Shown here: one piece after another, positions 7,828-16,063 of the stretch | Numbering within the stretch: the stretch's first letter is position 1 | Layout: every line of letters starts with the position of its first letter | Origin: an uncultured Ruminococcus sp. | GTDB lineage: Bacteria > Bacillota > Clostridia > Lachnospirales > Lachnospiraceae | Direction: 5' to 3' | Assembly: GCA_900553885.1 (NCBI GenBank) | Contig: USFD01000022.1 | Coordinates: forward strand, 1-39,846 | Length of the DNA stretch: 39,846 nt | Notes under the pieces: model-generated | What the model was told of the DNA's origin: nothing | What the model saw: the letters and a program-made list of their open reading frames with translations, nothing else | Database searches by the model: none | Made by a program: the position numbers and the translations under genes

Positions 7828-7852
7828 ACCTTTATAATCTGATTATAAAGGT
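7828..7852. promoter_or_regulatory. Perfect 25-bp palindrome overlapping the transaldolase promoter (putative operator)
   Basis: ACCTTTATAATC (7828-7839) and GATTATAAAGGT (7841-7852) are exact reverse complements around T7840. The dyad covers the -10 hexamer and the predicted start of the tal-tkt promoter, a position typical for repressor binding. It also offers TATAAT on both strands. Confidence 0.6.
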
Positions 7853-7870
7853 TTAAAAAACACTGGTCAA
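7842..7870 (-). promoter_or_regulatory. SigA-type promoter for the tal-tktN-tktC operon
   Basis: Minus strand: -35 TTGACC (7865-7870), 17-nt spacer, perfect -10 TATAAT (7842-7847). The start is expected near 7835, leaving a leader of about 35 nt before the transaldolase ATG. Confidence 0.75.
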
Positions 7871-7979
7871 CAGGATTAAAAAATATTAACACAGATTTTA
7901 AATTGATAATTCCTCTTATTAATGATATTTTATTTATTTTAATTAATAAAAAAAGAAGCAATATTTCATAATCCTTTAT

Positions 7980-7993
7980 TTTAAGCGGTTTCA
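7980..7993 (-). promoter_or_regulatory. cre-like / LacI-family operator-like site
   Basis: The minus strand reads TGAAACCGCTTAAA, matching the cre consensus TGWAANCGNTNWCA at all but one defined position. It lies between the LacI-type regulator gene and the tal promoter, about 110 bp upstream of the -35. It could be bound by CcpA or by the adjacent LacI-family protein. It also sits in a weak dyad (TTAAGC...GCTTAA) that may help end the regulator transcript. The rest of the 223-nt gap is AT-rich. Confidence 0.45.
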
Positions 7994-8023
7994 GCAGCTT
8001 AACGTAAAATATAATTACTAATA

Positions 8024-9139
8024 TTACTTCTGTTTTTTATTAATTTTTCTTTTTTCACTCGGCGGATAAGACGTTGTTCCCCTGACTACAATCCGGGGTT
8101 CATATTCCACATGATATATGCTTACAGGTTCAATCTCCGTATATTTTTTTCTGCGGGAATTAATCTTTTTCGTTATGATATCAAAGGCATCCATCCCCTT
8201 ATAAATTACGAAATGTTCTATGGTCGTAAGAGATACTTTTTTGACTTTTGCAAACAATGTATTGTCGCAGCCCATAACCGACATATCCCCGGGCACTTTG
8301 TATTTTTCGTCATGAAGTGCATCCAGGATTCCAAATGCAATCATATCATTAAGCCCTGCAATCGCTGTAAGTTCTTTGTGCTCTTTCAGCAGTTCTTTCG
8401 TCAGGTCATATCCGATCCGGTACTCCGAATCAATTCCCGGTATATCTGCATCTGTCCTTTCATCAGCAGCCCTGATAATCACATTATCACCAAGTCCCAC
8501 ACTCTGAAATTCCGCCAGAAATCCTTCCACGCGCCGGGATCTCTGCTTCTGCCGCACTGTCAGAGGAGAAGCAATATACGCCACATGCCGATGTCCCAGT
8601 TCGATCAGATGTCTGGCCATCAGCCGCCCCAGTTTCGAATTATCCAGTTCAACTGCGTCCACATTCAGCTTCTCATCCTGATTATTAATAACAACCACCG
8701 GAATCTTTTTGGACAGTTCTTCCACTTTTCCCATAAAACATTTACTTGGATTACAGATATAAATGATTCCCTGAGGATTGATATCGGACATCATTTTCAG
8801 ATACCGCTCTTCCAGCTTCAGATCGCGCTGGGTATTACAGACAAAAATCCCGTATCCCTGCTCCGTGGCTCTGGATTCAATGCCCTGGAGAAGCATGACA
8901 TAATATGGATTTGTCAGGTTCGGGCTGATCACGACCAGAAGTTTTTCTCTTCGTTCTTCCCTCTGAACCTTTCTCTTCGGCAGCACATAGCCAAGCTCCG
9001 CGGCTGCCTGCTCCACATTCTGAATTACTTCCTTTGAAAAAGATACATTATATTTTTTATTCAGAACCATTGACACAGTGGCCTGGGAAACTCCCGCCCT
9101 CTTTGCTACATCAGATGACGTCACCTTTTTTCTGCTCAT
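8024..9139 (-). CDS. LacI family transcriptional regulator
   Basis: The 371-residue protein starts with a LacI-type helix-turn-helix (VTSSDVAKRAGVSQATVSMV) and a hinge helix region, then a periplasmic-binding-protein-like effector domain (LLVVISPNLTNPYYVMLLQG from about residue 68). GHRHVAYIASP and AIAGLNDMIAFGIL are typical of the core. The lysine-rich C-terminus (KRKINKKQK) is slightly longer than usual. It lies just upstream of the tal-tkt operon on the same strand, so control of pentose phosphate genes is plausible but inferred. The effector cannot be read from the sequence. Confidence 0.93.
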   Translation of the reverse strand: MSRKKVTSSDVAKRAGVSQATVSMVLNKKYNVSFSKEVIQNVEQAAAELGYVLPKRKVQREERREKLLVVISPNLTNPYYVMLLQGIESRATEQGYGIFVCNTQRDLKLEERYLKMMSDINPQGIIYICNPSKCFMGKVEELSKKIPVVVINNQDEKLNVDAVELDNSKLGRLMARHLIELGHRHVAYIASPLTVRQKQRSRRVEGFLAEFQSVGLGDNVIIRAADERTDADIPGIDSEYRIGYDLTKELLKEHKELTAIAGLNDMIAFGILDALHDEKYKVPGDMSVMGCDNTLFAKVKKVSLTTIEHFVIYKGMDAFDIITKKINSRRKKYTEIEPVSIYHVEYEPRIVVRGTTSYPPSEKRKINKKQK

Positions 9140-9198
9140 AAAAATCCCTCACACTTCAGAAAAATAAAGACAGACTCCAGGATCTGCAGGAGACCCCG

Positions 9199-9795
9199 TT
9201 AAAGTTCTGTTCTGCCCTCCAATGCACGGAGCAGCGTAACTTCATCAATATATTCCAGATCGCCTCCCACGGGAACTCCGCTTGCGATCCGGCTTACCTT
9301 AATTCCTGCCGGTTTGATCAGTTTACTGATATACATAGCCGTCGTCTCGCCTTCCAGACTGGAATTTGTAGCTATAATCACCTCGTCCACATCCCCCTGC
9401 AGCCGTTCCATCAGCTCCTTCAGACGAATATCTCCCGGTCCGATTCCAAGCATGGGTGAGATGGCCCCGTGCAGCACATGATAGACACCGTTGTATTTTC
9501 CAGTCTTTTCATAAGCAGCCAGGTCCCGCGGCGTCTCAACCACCATAATTGTCCTGTGATCCCGCTCATTATTGCCGCAGATCGGACAGATTTCCTGGTC
9601 TGTCAGGGTACAGCACACCTTGCAGTATTTCACATTCTTTCTCGCATCCACAATTGCAGCGGCCAGAGCTTCCACCTGGTCCAGCGGCATATTGATCACA
9701 TGAAAAGCCAGACGCTGCGCTGACTTGTTTCCAATGCCGGGCAGACGGGAAAAAGCCTCGATCAGACGGCTGATCTGATTACTGTAATAGTCCAT
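9199..9795 (-). CDS. recR: Recombination mediator RecR
   Basis: The 198-residue length is standard for RecR. It has an N-terminal helix-hairpin-helix (FSRLPGIGNKSAQRLAFHV), a Cys4 zinc finger (CKVCCTLTDQEICPICGN at about 58-75), a Toprim domain (TIMVVETPRDLAAYEKTG) and the C-terminal Walker-like block (GVPVGGDLEYIDEVTLLRAL). With RecF and RecO it loads RecA at gaps. It follows dnaX and ybaB in the classic dnaX-ybaB-recR order, but a REPIN-like element occupies the 158-nt gap after ybaB. Confidence 0.97.
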   Translation of the reverse strand: MDYYSNQISRLIEAFSRLPGIGNKSAQRLAFHVINMPLDQVEALAAAIVDARKNVKYCKVCCTLTDQEICPICGNNERDHRTIMVVETPRDLAAYEKTGKYNGVYHVLHGAISPMLGIGPGDIRLKELMERLQGDVDEVIIATNSSLEGETTAMYISKLIKPAGIKVSRIASGVPVGGDLEYIDEVTLLRALEGRTEL

Positions 9796-9865
9796 TTTTT
9801 ACACCTCTGTCATAAATTGAAAAGGAGCGGCTCCAATATCAAGCGCCAGCCCCTTTTGTACGCAA

Positions 9866-9950
9866 AGATTCTGAATATTCTGCTCAAAGGGGACAGACCC
9901 CTTTCCAAAAGGGTCCGTCCCCTTTGGCGCGTATTTTCAGAATATTCTGA
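9866..9950. repeat. REPIN-like element: two inverted REP hairpins with matching tails
   Basis: The first hairpin is AAAGGGG/CCCCTTT with loop ACAGA (9887-9905). The second is at 9908-9926, with AAAAGGG/CCCCTTT around TCCGT. The right tail GTATTTTCAGAATATTCT (about 9931-9948) matches the end of the transposase gene at 3565-3583. The left tail (AGATTCTGAATATTCTG, 9867-9883) is a related sequence in reverse orientation, so the element is symmetric. It lies between ybaB and recR and could form a long hairpin in that transcript. Confidence 0.75.
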
Positions 9951-9953
9951 AGA

Positions 9954-10295
9954 CTAGAACATCCCCGGTATGCCTCCTGTCAGTTTCGACATTGCCGCAC
10001 CGGATTCTTCTTCTACTTTTCTGAGGGCTTCGTTCGACGCCGCCACAATCAGATCTTCCAGCATTTCAATATCGTCCGGATCCACGACTTCTTCAGCCAG
10101 TTTTACTTTCAATACTTCTCTTTTTCCTGATACGGTTACTTCAACTGCTCCGCCGCCTGCTGTTGCAGTAAACTCCTTGGATTCCAGTTCTTTCTGCTGT
10201 TCTTCCATCTGGCGCTGCATTCTCTGCGCCTGCTTCATAAGATTTGCCATATTTCCCGGCATTCCGCCGCCAGGGAAACCTCCTCTTTTTGCCAT
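9954..10295 (-). CDS. YbaB/EbfC family nucleoid-associated protein
   Basis: The 113-residue protein has the family layout: a Gly/Met-rich N-terminus (GGFPGGGMPGNMANLMKQAQ), a helical segment with RMQRQMEEQQKELESKEF and the conserved GGGAVEVTVSGKREVLKVKL strand pair, ending in SKLTGGIPGMF. These small dimers bind DNA without strict sequence preference. The gene begins 2 nt after the dnaX stop and belongs to the dnaX-ybaB-recR cluster. Confidence 0.95.
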   Translation of the reverse strand: MAKRGGFPGGGMPGNMANLMKQAQRMQRQMEEQQKELESKEFTATAGGGAVEVTVSGKREVLKVKLAEEVVDPDDIEMLEDLIVAASNEALRKVEEESGAAMSKLTGGIPGMF

Positions 10296-10297
10296 AT

Positions 10298-11899
10298 TTA
10301 ATCCTCCACAGTGATTTCCATATTTATTTTCTGCTCAATATCCACGAAAGTGTCTTCGAAATGTCTGCCTTCCTCAATGCAGCGCACATCGACTTCCACC
10401 TTTTTTCCGATTTTCTGTTCGATCAGATCTGTCAGTTCCCGGACATGATCTTCTCTTCCCACGACACTGGCGCCAAGGCTGTCCGGAAGCACAATAAGCA
10501 GCCGATTGTCCCCGCCCAGGCTCAGGCGGGCTTTTTTCAGATATCCTCTGATCATACCGGAAGCTTCATCTGCAATGGAACGGAAGTTTTTAACCACTTC
10601 CTGAATTTCCTCCGGTATAGCTGCAGGAAGTTCTATTTTCGCAGACGTCTGTCTTTCAGCACCGCCGGCTGAAGCACCTCCCGGAACAGAATCGCCGCTG
10701 ACATACACAACTTTCTGCGCTGCCCCGTTTTCCAGACCTTTCTCCAGTTCTTCCTGCTTCTGTTCCACTGCGCGAATCCGGTCAAGCATAGAATCCTGGG
10801 CTGTCTCCATAGCCGGAACACACATTTTAATCAGTGCTACTTCCAGCATAATCCTCTTCTGGGTACTGTATTTCAACTGTCCGGAAAGTTCGGAGAAAAT
10901 CCGGATATACCGGAACAGCATATCTGTATCAATCATCTGAGCTTCTTCTTTGAGCTGTGCCATATTTTCCGTGGATACATCCAGCACATCCTCTATATTA
11001 TCAGATGTTTTCAGCAGAAGCAAGTTCCGCAGATACCAGGTAAAATCCGATGCAAGCTGGGTCAGCTCCCTGCCCATCATAACCAGATCTTCCACAATAT
11101 CCAGCACGCCCGCCACATCTCTGTCCAGGATTTTCCTCAGAAGCCTGCTGAACACATCTGTATCCACTGCTCCCAGAACTTCCAGAACATTGTCATAGGT
11201 CAGTTTCTGTCCCAGATAAAACGCAATACACTGATCCAGAAGACTCAGCGCATCACGCATGGAACCGTCCGCCGCCTTGGCAATGTAGGTCAGCGCCCGG
11301 TCTTCCACATCCACTTTCTCTGTATCCATCAGCTCTTTCATCCTGTCCGTTATGGTCTCAATGCTGATTCTTTTAAAATCATAGTGCTGGCACCGTGAAA
11401 GAATTGTAACCGGAATCTTGTGAATCTCCGTTGTAGCCAGAATAAAAATCACATACTCCGGCGGCTCTTCCAGCGTTTTCAGCAGCGCATTAAAAGCTCC
11501 TATGGAGAGCATATGCACCTCGTCGATAATGTAGACCTTGTACTTTCCTTCCGTCGGACGATAGGTTACTTCTTCCCGGATTTCCCGGATGCTGTCCACG
11601 CCGTTATTTGACGCGGCGTCAATTTCAATTACATTCATGGAAGTCCCGGCCGCAATCGATCTGCACATAGCACATTCGCCGCAGGGACTTCCGTCAACCG
11701 GGTGTTCACAGTTTACGGCTTTTGCAAATATTTTCGCCACCGTTGTTTTCCCGGTACCTCTTGTTCCACAGAACAAATACGCATGTCCGATACGGTTTGC
11801 CTTAATCTGATTCTGCAATGTTGTAATAATATGATCCTGCCCCTTGACATCTTCAAATACCGTGGGCCGGAATTTTCTGTAAAGTGCCGTATATGACAT
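10298..11899 (-). CDS. dnaX: DNA polymerase III subunit gamma/tau
   Basis: The 533-residue clamp-loader ATPase has Walker A FCGTRGTGKTTVAKIF (about 43-58), a zinc site made by Cys64, Cys73, Cys76 and Cys79, Walker B YIIDEVHML (about 123-131), and the arginine-finger region ATTEIHKIPVTILSRC (about 155-170). A C-terminal tau-like domain extends past residue 420. No obvious frameshift site for a short gamma form was noticed. It begins 22 nt after pfkA on the same strand and is followed closely by ybaB, so a pfkA-dnaX-ybaB-recR transcript is likely. Confidence 0.97.
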   Translation of the reverse strand: MSYTALYRKFRPTVFEDVKGQDHIITTLQNQIKANRIGHAYLFCGTRGTGKTTVAKIFAKAVNCEHPVDGSPCGECAMCRSIAAGTSMNVIEIDAASNNGVDSIREIREEVTYRPTEGKYKVYIIDEVHMLSIGAFNALLKTLEEPPEYVIFILATTEIHKIPVTILSRCQHYDFKRISIETITDRMKELMDTEKVDVEDRALTYIAKAADGSMRDALSLLDQCIAFYLGQKLTYDNVLEVLGAVDTDVFSRLLRKILDRDVAGVLDIVEDLVMMGRELTQLASDFTWYLRNLLLLKTSDNIEDVLDVSTENMAQLKEEAQMIDTDMLFRYIRIFSELSGQLKYSTQKRIMLEVALIKMCVPAMETAQDSMLDRIRAVEQKQEELEKGLENGAAQKVVYVSGDSVPGGASAGGAERQTSAKIELPAAIPEEIQEVVKNFRSIADEASGMIRGYLKKARLSLGGDNRLLIVLPDSLGASVVGREDHVRELTDLIEQKIGKKVEVDVRCIEEGRHFEDTFVDIEQKINMEITVED

Positions 11900-11921
11900 G
11901 AATTACTCTCCTGTTCCTGTT

Positions 11922-12998
11922 TTATTCATCTCCGAAGCTGATACCGATCATCCTTGCTTCTTTGATAATGCTGCACTTCGGATCCACTGTTTTCAGTTTT
12001 CCTGCCACTTCTTCCAGCGGAACTTTTGTTGTCTCACCGTTCTTCATCGCAACCATGTATCCATATTCTTCCTTCAGAATCAGCTCTGCTGCCTTTGCGC
12101 CGACTCTCGTGGCAAATACTCTGTCGTATGCGCACGGAGAACCGCCTCTCTGGGTATGTCCCGGTACGGTGATGCGGACTTCTTTATCCGTCTCCTTCTC
12201 GATCTGCTCCGCCAGCTCATATGCGATAGACGGATATTTTCTCTTCGCCAGTTTCTCCTTGTACTCTTTCTTCGAGAGTTTCGCATCTTTCTTGGAAATC
12301 GCGCCCTCTGCTACTGCAAGAATTGTAAATGCCTTACCGGCTTTGGAACGTCCTTCGATAACTTTCTTAATGGATTTGATATCATAGGGAATCTCCGGAA
12401 GAAGGATAATATCAGCTCCGCCTGCAATTCCCGCATGCAGGGTAACATGTCCTACTTTGTGCCCCATTACTTCTATAATAAATACGCGGCTGTGGGAAGT
12501 AGCTGTTGTGTGAATCCGGTCAATCGTATCTGTAGCAATATCTACCGCGCTCTGGAATCCGAAAGTCATCTCCGTTCCCCAGAGATCGTTGTCGATGGTC
12601 TTGGGAAGGGTAATAACATTCAGACCTTCTTCGCGAAGCAGGTTGGCTGTTTTATGAGTTCCGTTTCCTCCAAGTATCACAAGGCAGTTCAGATTCAGCT
12701 TGTGATATGTATGCTTCATCGCCTCCACCTTGTCCAGTCCGTCCTTATCCGGAACACGCATCAGCTTGAAAGGCTGTCTGGATGTACCGAGAATTGTTCC
12801 TCCTCTTGTGAGAATTCCGGAAAAATCTTTTGACGTAAGCATACTGAAGTCTGCATAAATCAGACCTTTATATCCGTCTTTAAATCCGTAGATCTCAACG
12901 TCGTTCCTCTTGGAACAGATTCCTTTTACAACGCCGCGCATAGCTGCATTCAGTGCCTGACAGTCTCCGCCGCTTGTCAGCATTCCGATTCGTAACAT
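11922..12998 (-). CDS. 6-phosphofructokinase with atypical phosphoryl-donor residues
   Basis: This 358-residue protein of the PfkA family phosphorylates fructose 6-phosphate in glycolysis. It has SGGDCQALNAAMRG at the N-terminus where E. coli has GGDAPGMN. The donor-site motif is GGNGTHKTA (Asn112, Gly113) in place of GGDGS. The catalytic loop reads PKTIDND (Lys133, Asp136). Gly113 corresponds to Gly104 of ATP enzymes, while Lys133 corresponds to Lys124 of PPi enzymes, so this is a mixed-type PFK. Donor preference (ATP or pyrophosphate) is therefore unsettled, though ATP is more likely from Gly113. The ATG follows AAAGGAGGAAGTT. It lies downstream of pgi and upstream of dnaX. Confidence 0.92.
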   Translation of the reverse strand: MLRIGMLTSGGDCQALNAAMRGVVKGICSKRNDVEIYGFKDGYKGLIYADFSMLTSKDFSGILTRGGTILGTSRQPFKLMRVPDKDGLDKVEAMKHTYHKLNLNCLVILGGNGTHKTANLLREEGLNVITLPKTIDNDLWGTEMTFGFQSAVDIATDTIDRIHTTATSHSRVFIIEVMGHKVGHVTLHAGIAGGADIILLPEIPYDIKSIKKVIEGRSKAGKAFTILAVAEGAISKKDAKLSKKEYKEKLAKRKYPSIAYELAEQIEKETDKEVRITVPGHTQRGGSPCAYDRVFATRVGAKAAELILKEEYGYMVAMKNGETTKVPLEEVAGKLKTVDPKCSIIKEARMIGISFGDE

Positions 12999-13038
12999 AA
13001 TAACTTCCTCCTTTACATTACCGGCTCCTGCAATCCTG

Positions 13039-13101
13039 CTCTGTGTATTTATATTGTGCCTGTACTATTTGTTACCAGACTTTTCCCCCGGATACACAGA
13101 G
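13039..13101 (-). other. Spaced perfect inverted repeat in the pfkA leader region
   Basis: CTCTGTGTAT (13039-13048) and ATACACAGAG (13092-13101) are exact reverse complements separated by 43 nt. They lie between the pgi terminator and the pfkA start codon. They may form a leader stem or flank the pfkA promoter; no convincing promoter pair was found within. Confidence 0.45.
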
Positions 13102-13104
13102 TTC

Positions 13105-13137
13105 AAAAAGGCAGCCGGTTTTCTCCGACTGCCTTTT
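13105..13137 (-). terminator. Strong bidirectional-looking terminator after pgi
   Basis: AAAAAGGCAG (13105-13114) pairs with CTGCCTTTT (13129-13137), with inner CCG/CGG pairs. The minus strand has a closing T-run of five. It is placed about 50 nt after the pgi stop codon and separates pgi from pfkA. Confidence 0.85.
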
Positions 13138-13185
13138 ATTATACCCTATTTTCACGGGCACTTCAAACTTATTATATGATTCTCC

Positions 13186-14532
13186 CTACAGTCTCTTCAG
13201 CAGCTCTTCTCTCTCTGCCTCATAGCCCGGTTTTCCAAGCAGAGCAAACATATTTTTCTTGTAGCTCTCAACGCCCGGCTGATTGAACGGATTAACGCCG
13301 AGTAAATATCCGCTCACACCGCATGCAAACTCAAAGAAATAGAAAAGCTGTCCAAGAGAATATTCATCCTGTGCCGGAATGTTCACCCTGAGGTTCGGCA
13401 CATTTCCATCTGTATGCGCCAGGATCGTACCATTCATAGCGCTTTTATTTACAAAGTCCATATTCTTTCCGGCAAGATAGTTCAGTCCGTCCAGATCAAC
13501 CGGCTCTTCATTAATGACAATCTCTTCTCTGGATTTCTCCACATTCATCACTGTCTCAAACATAATTCTGTTTCCGTCCTGGATAAACTGTCCCATAGAA
13601 TGCAGATCTGTTGTAAGATCCACAGATGCTGGGAAAATACCTTTCTGGTCTTTTCCTTCACTCTCGCCGTAAAGCTGTTTCCACCACTCTGATACGTAAT
13701 GCAGTCCCGGCTCATAGTTAGCCAGCACTTCCACCACTTTTCCTTTGCGGAGAAGAATGTTTCTCACTGCCGCATATTTCATTGCATCATTCTCTGCAAA
13801 ATCTTTCTCAATTGCATCTTTTCTTGCAGCCGCAGCTCCCTCCATCAGTTTTGTAATATCTGCACCGCTTGCAGCGATAGGAAGCAGGCCTACAGCAGTA
13901 AGAACGGAGAAACGTCCTCCCACATCATCCGGTACTACAAAGGTTTCATAGCCTTCTTCTGTTGCCAGATTTTTCAGCGCACCCTTTTCCTTATCCGTTG
14001 TCGCATATATTCTTCCTGCAGCCCCTTCTTTGCCGTACTTCTTCTCCAGAAGCTCTTTAAATACACGGAAGGCAATGGCCGGCTCTGTTGTTGTTCCTGA
14101 CTTTGAAATAACATTTACAGAGAAATCCCTGTCTCCGATTACATCCATCAGATCTTTCAGATATGTGCTGCTGATGCTGTTTCCTGCAAAATAGATCTCC
14201 GGCGCTTTTCTGATCTCTCTGGACACCTCATTCGCAAAAGAATGTCCCAGAAATTCGATCGCCGCTCTTGCTCCCAGATAGGAACCGCCGATTCCGATGA
14301 CAACAAGTACATCTGAATCACTTTTAATCTTTTCTGCCGCTTTCAGAATACGGTCAAACTCTTCCTTGTCATAATCTACCGGAAGGTCAATCCATCCCAG
14401 AAAATCATTTCCCGCTCCTGTCCTCGCAAGCAGCCTGTCCTTTGCCTGCTCAGCCAGTTCGCTCATATATTCGATCTCGTGCTCCTGCACAAAACCGCAT
14501 GCCTTTGAATAGTCAAATGTTACATTGCTCAT
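13186..14532 (-). CDS. pgi: Glucose-6-phosphate isomerase
   Basis: The 448-residue length is typical of Firmicutes PGI. Signatures in order are VVIGIGGSYLGARAAIEFLG, the sugar-phosphate site NVISKSGTTTEPAIAFR, DDVGGRFSVLTAVGLLP, the acidic substrate-binding area around GIFPASVDLTTDLHSMGQFIQ, and the C-terminal GVNPFNQPGVESYKKNMF containing the active-site Lys. It interconverts glucose 6-phosphate and fructose 6-phosphate, feeding the PFK encoded next. ATG is preceded by GGGAGGAAGGATAACG. Its own promoter lies at 14680-14708 and its terminator at 13105-13137. Confidence 0.98.
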   Translation of the reverse strand: MSNVTFDYSKACGFVQEHEIEYMSELAEQAKDRLLARTGAGNDFLGWIDLPVDYDKEEFDRILKAAEKIKSDSDVLVVIGIGGSYLGARAAIEFLGHSFANEVSREIRKAPEIYFAGNSISSTYLKDLMDVIGDRDFSVNVISKSGTTTEPAIAFRVFKELLEKKYGKEGAAGRIYATTDKEKGALKNLATEEGYETFVVPDDVGGRFSVLTAVGLLPIAASGADITKLMEGAAAARKDAIEKDFAENDAMKYAAVRNILLRKGKVVEVLANYEPGLHYVSEWWKQLYGESEGKDQKGIFPASVDLTTDLHSMGQFIQDGNRIMFETVMNVEKSREEIVINEEPVDLDGLNYLAGKNMDFVNKSAMNGTILAHTDGNVPNLRVNIPAQDEYSLGQLFYFFEFACGVSGYLLGVNPFNQPGVESYKKNMFALLGKPGYEAEREELLKRL

Positions 14533-14679
14533 CGTTATCCTTCCTCCCTGATCTTCGATCTCTTCTTTTGCAGCGTCGGTGCATCCTCCTGTCTCACCGC
14601 TCTGTTTTCCCGCTTAACCATACGGGTCCGCCTGACGGGCTTACCAAAAACCGGTTTCCGCGCCCGATACTCTATGCAC

Positions 14680-14708
14680 ATTTTACCAAATCTGCGTTTC
14701 TTATTCAA
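14680..14708 (-). promoter_or_regulatory. Promoter upstream of pgi
   Basis: Minus strand: -35 TTGAAT (14703-14708), 17-nt spacer, -10 TAAAAT (14680-14685), with TGG making an extended -10. The predicted start near 14673 leaves a leader of about 140 nt before the pgi ATG. No riboswitch fold was recognised in that leader. Confidence 0.55.
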
Positions 14709-14815
14709 GTTAAAACAGCGTGCTTTATCAAAACCCTTTCCCCGGAACAGAAAACGCAGCCTCCCCATTCAGCAATCCCCCAGTTCTCCTCTGCCAAATC
14801 AGTATTCTGCAGAAA

Positions 14816-15808
14816 TCATGCAAGAAATTCTTCCAGAATCTGCCGTATCGTCTCCTCCCTGAGCGCCGGTCTGTCCTCCTCTTCATTTCTTTCATTTACA
14901 GTCCGTCTCACCGCCTGCCGTGCGGCCTCGCCTTTTTCTGCCGTTCTGGGCTCTCCCTCAATATTAATGGACAGCCGGGACTCTTTGTCTGTTGCCGTAT
15001 AATTCACCTCCTCCGGATCTTTGGATTCCCCTGATAGAGATACCTTGCCCCTGGATTCCTGGCCCCGTGCCTCCTGCGCCCGAGTTTCCCGGGTTCTTGC
15101 TTCCTGAGCCTCGGCTCTGGATCCACTCTTTAATATGCCTCTGGATCTGCTCTTTCCGGCCGCAGCCTTTGAAACAGCCGCTTTCTCCGGTTCGCTCTCC
15201 TGCACTTCTGCCTGAAATGCAGATTTTGAGGAGCTTTCTGCAGCGATAACATCAATCGATTCCCTTTCTGATGTTCTCTGTCTTCTCAGACGGAACGCAC
15301 AGATATTGTCCAGGTAATCCACCATGTACATCTTCACTGCATTTACTTTGTAAGGCTCATCTGAAAGCCTGATGATAACAGACAGAAGTACCATCTCGGC
15401 CAGTCCGCCTGCAATATATTGATAAACGGATTCTGAAAATCCGGAAGAAAGGTAATTAAGCGCTGCTCCCAGCGCTGCAAGAATGCCGGCAAACCACACG
15501 GACAGCAGCTCGATCTGCCTCCATGTATGGATCCGGAACAGAAAGCCTCTGTATTCATATATGTATTTTTCCACAAACGCATCAATATTTTCCACTGAAT
15601 CGTGTATCATACATGCGTGTTCATATTTGGCTCTGACGAGTTTTATCAGTCTGTGCGTACTTTTCGGCATGTTTCCTGCCGCTTTTACCAGTCGGTGAAG
15701 TGTAAGCTGGTTAATGATTTTTGCCAGCACCCCAAGGATACCAACGGCTGTCATCAGATAGACAATTACATTGGTATCTGTCGCTAAATCTTTTAATGTA
15801 GCAAACAT
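14816..15808 (-). CDS. Membrane protein of unknown function with charged low-complexity tail
   Basis: The start chosen at 15808 gives 330 residues and has AGGAGGG at 6 nt; an upstream start at 15841 lacks such a site. The protein has an N-terminal membrane segment (VIVYLMTAVGILGVLAKII), a soluble helical stretch with conserved-looking KSTHRLIKLVRAKYEHAC, and two membrane helices at about 105-155. The last 150 residues form a low-complexity tail rich in Ala, Glu, Arg and Ser (repeats like QEARGQESRG). No catalytic motif is visible and I do not recognise the family. It stands alone upstream of pgi. Confidence 0.75.
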   Translation of the reverse strand: MFATLKDLATDTNVIVYLMTAVGILGVLAKIINQLTLHRLVKAAGNMPKSTHRLIKLVRAKYEHACMIHDSVENIDAFVEKYIYEYRGFLFRIHTWRQIELLSVWFAGILAALGAALNYLSSGFSESVYQYIAGGLAEMVLLSVIIRLSDEPYKVNAVKMYMVDYLDNICAFRLRRQRTSERESIDVIAAESSSKSAFQAEVQESEPEKAAVSKAAAGKSRSRGILKSGSRAEAQEARTRETRAQEARGQESRGKVSLSGESKDPEEVNYTATDKESRLSINIEGEPRTAEKGEAARQAVRRTVNERNEEEDRPALREETIRQILEEFLA

Positions 15809-16063
15809 AACAAACCCTCCTGTCTGATTTCTCTCCCACACGATTTTCCTGCCAGATGACGGTGTAAATTGTGTTTGTGCACATTATAGACCATCTTTGT
15901 ACACCTGTCCTCAAAAACCGTTCTACATATTTCTACACTCCGGCCTGCCGGAATGCAGAATTTTTTCTCATATGGGAAACAGGAATATTTTCATATAAAC
16001 TTCGGGATTGTTCATTTATAAAAGCTCGAAGCTTCAGAATTAAAATCAGAAATGCCTCCGTAC

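Noticed and set aside
8111..9037. 308-residue plus-strand frame opposite the LacI-type regulator
   Set aside because: The minus-strand gene is a clear family member over its whole length; the antisense frame has no domain and abnormal composition.
9819..9858. Possible additional REP fragment (AAAAGGAGCGG...CCCCTTTT)
   Set aside because: Pairing is imperfect and the GGGGAC core is missing, so it cannot be assigned to the repeat family.
10298..11899. Programmed frameshift in dnaX producing a short gamma form
   Set aside because: No slippery A-rich heptamer with downstream structure was noticed in the expected region.
11898..12833. 311-residue plus-strand frame opposite pfkA
   Set aside because: It lies fully antisense to a well-conserved enzyme and has no recognisable motif.
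14535..14768. 77-residue basic reading frame upstream of pgi on the minus strand
   Set aside because: It is very rich in Arg and Lys with no domain, no good ribosome site and no recognisable relative, and it overlaps the proposed pgi promoter and leader.
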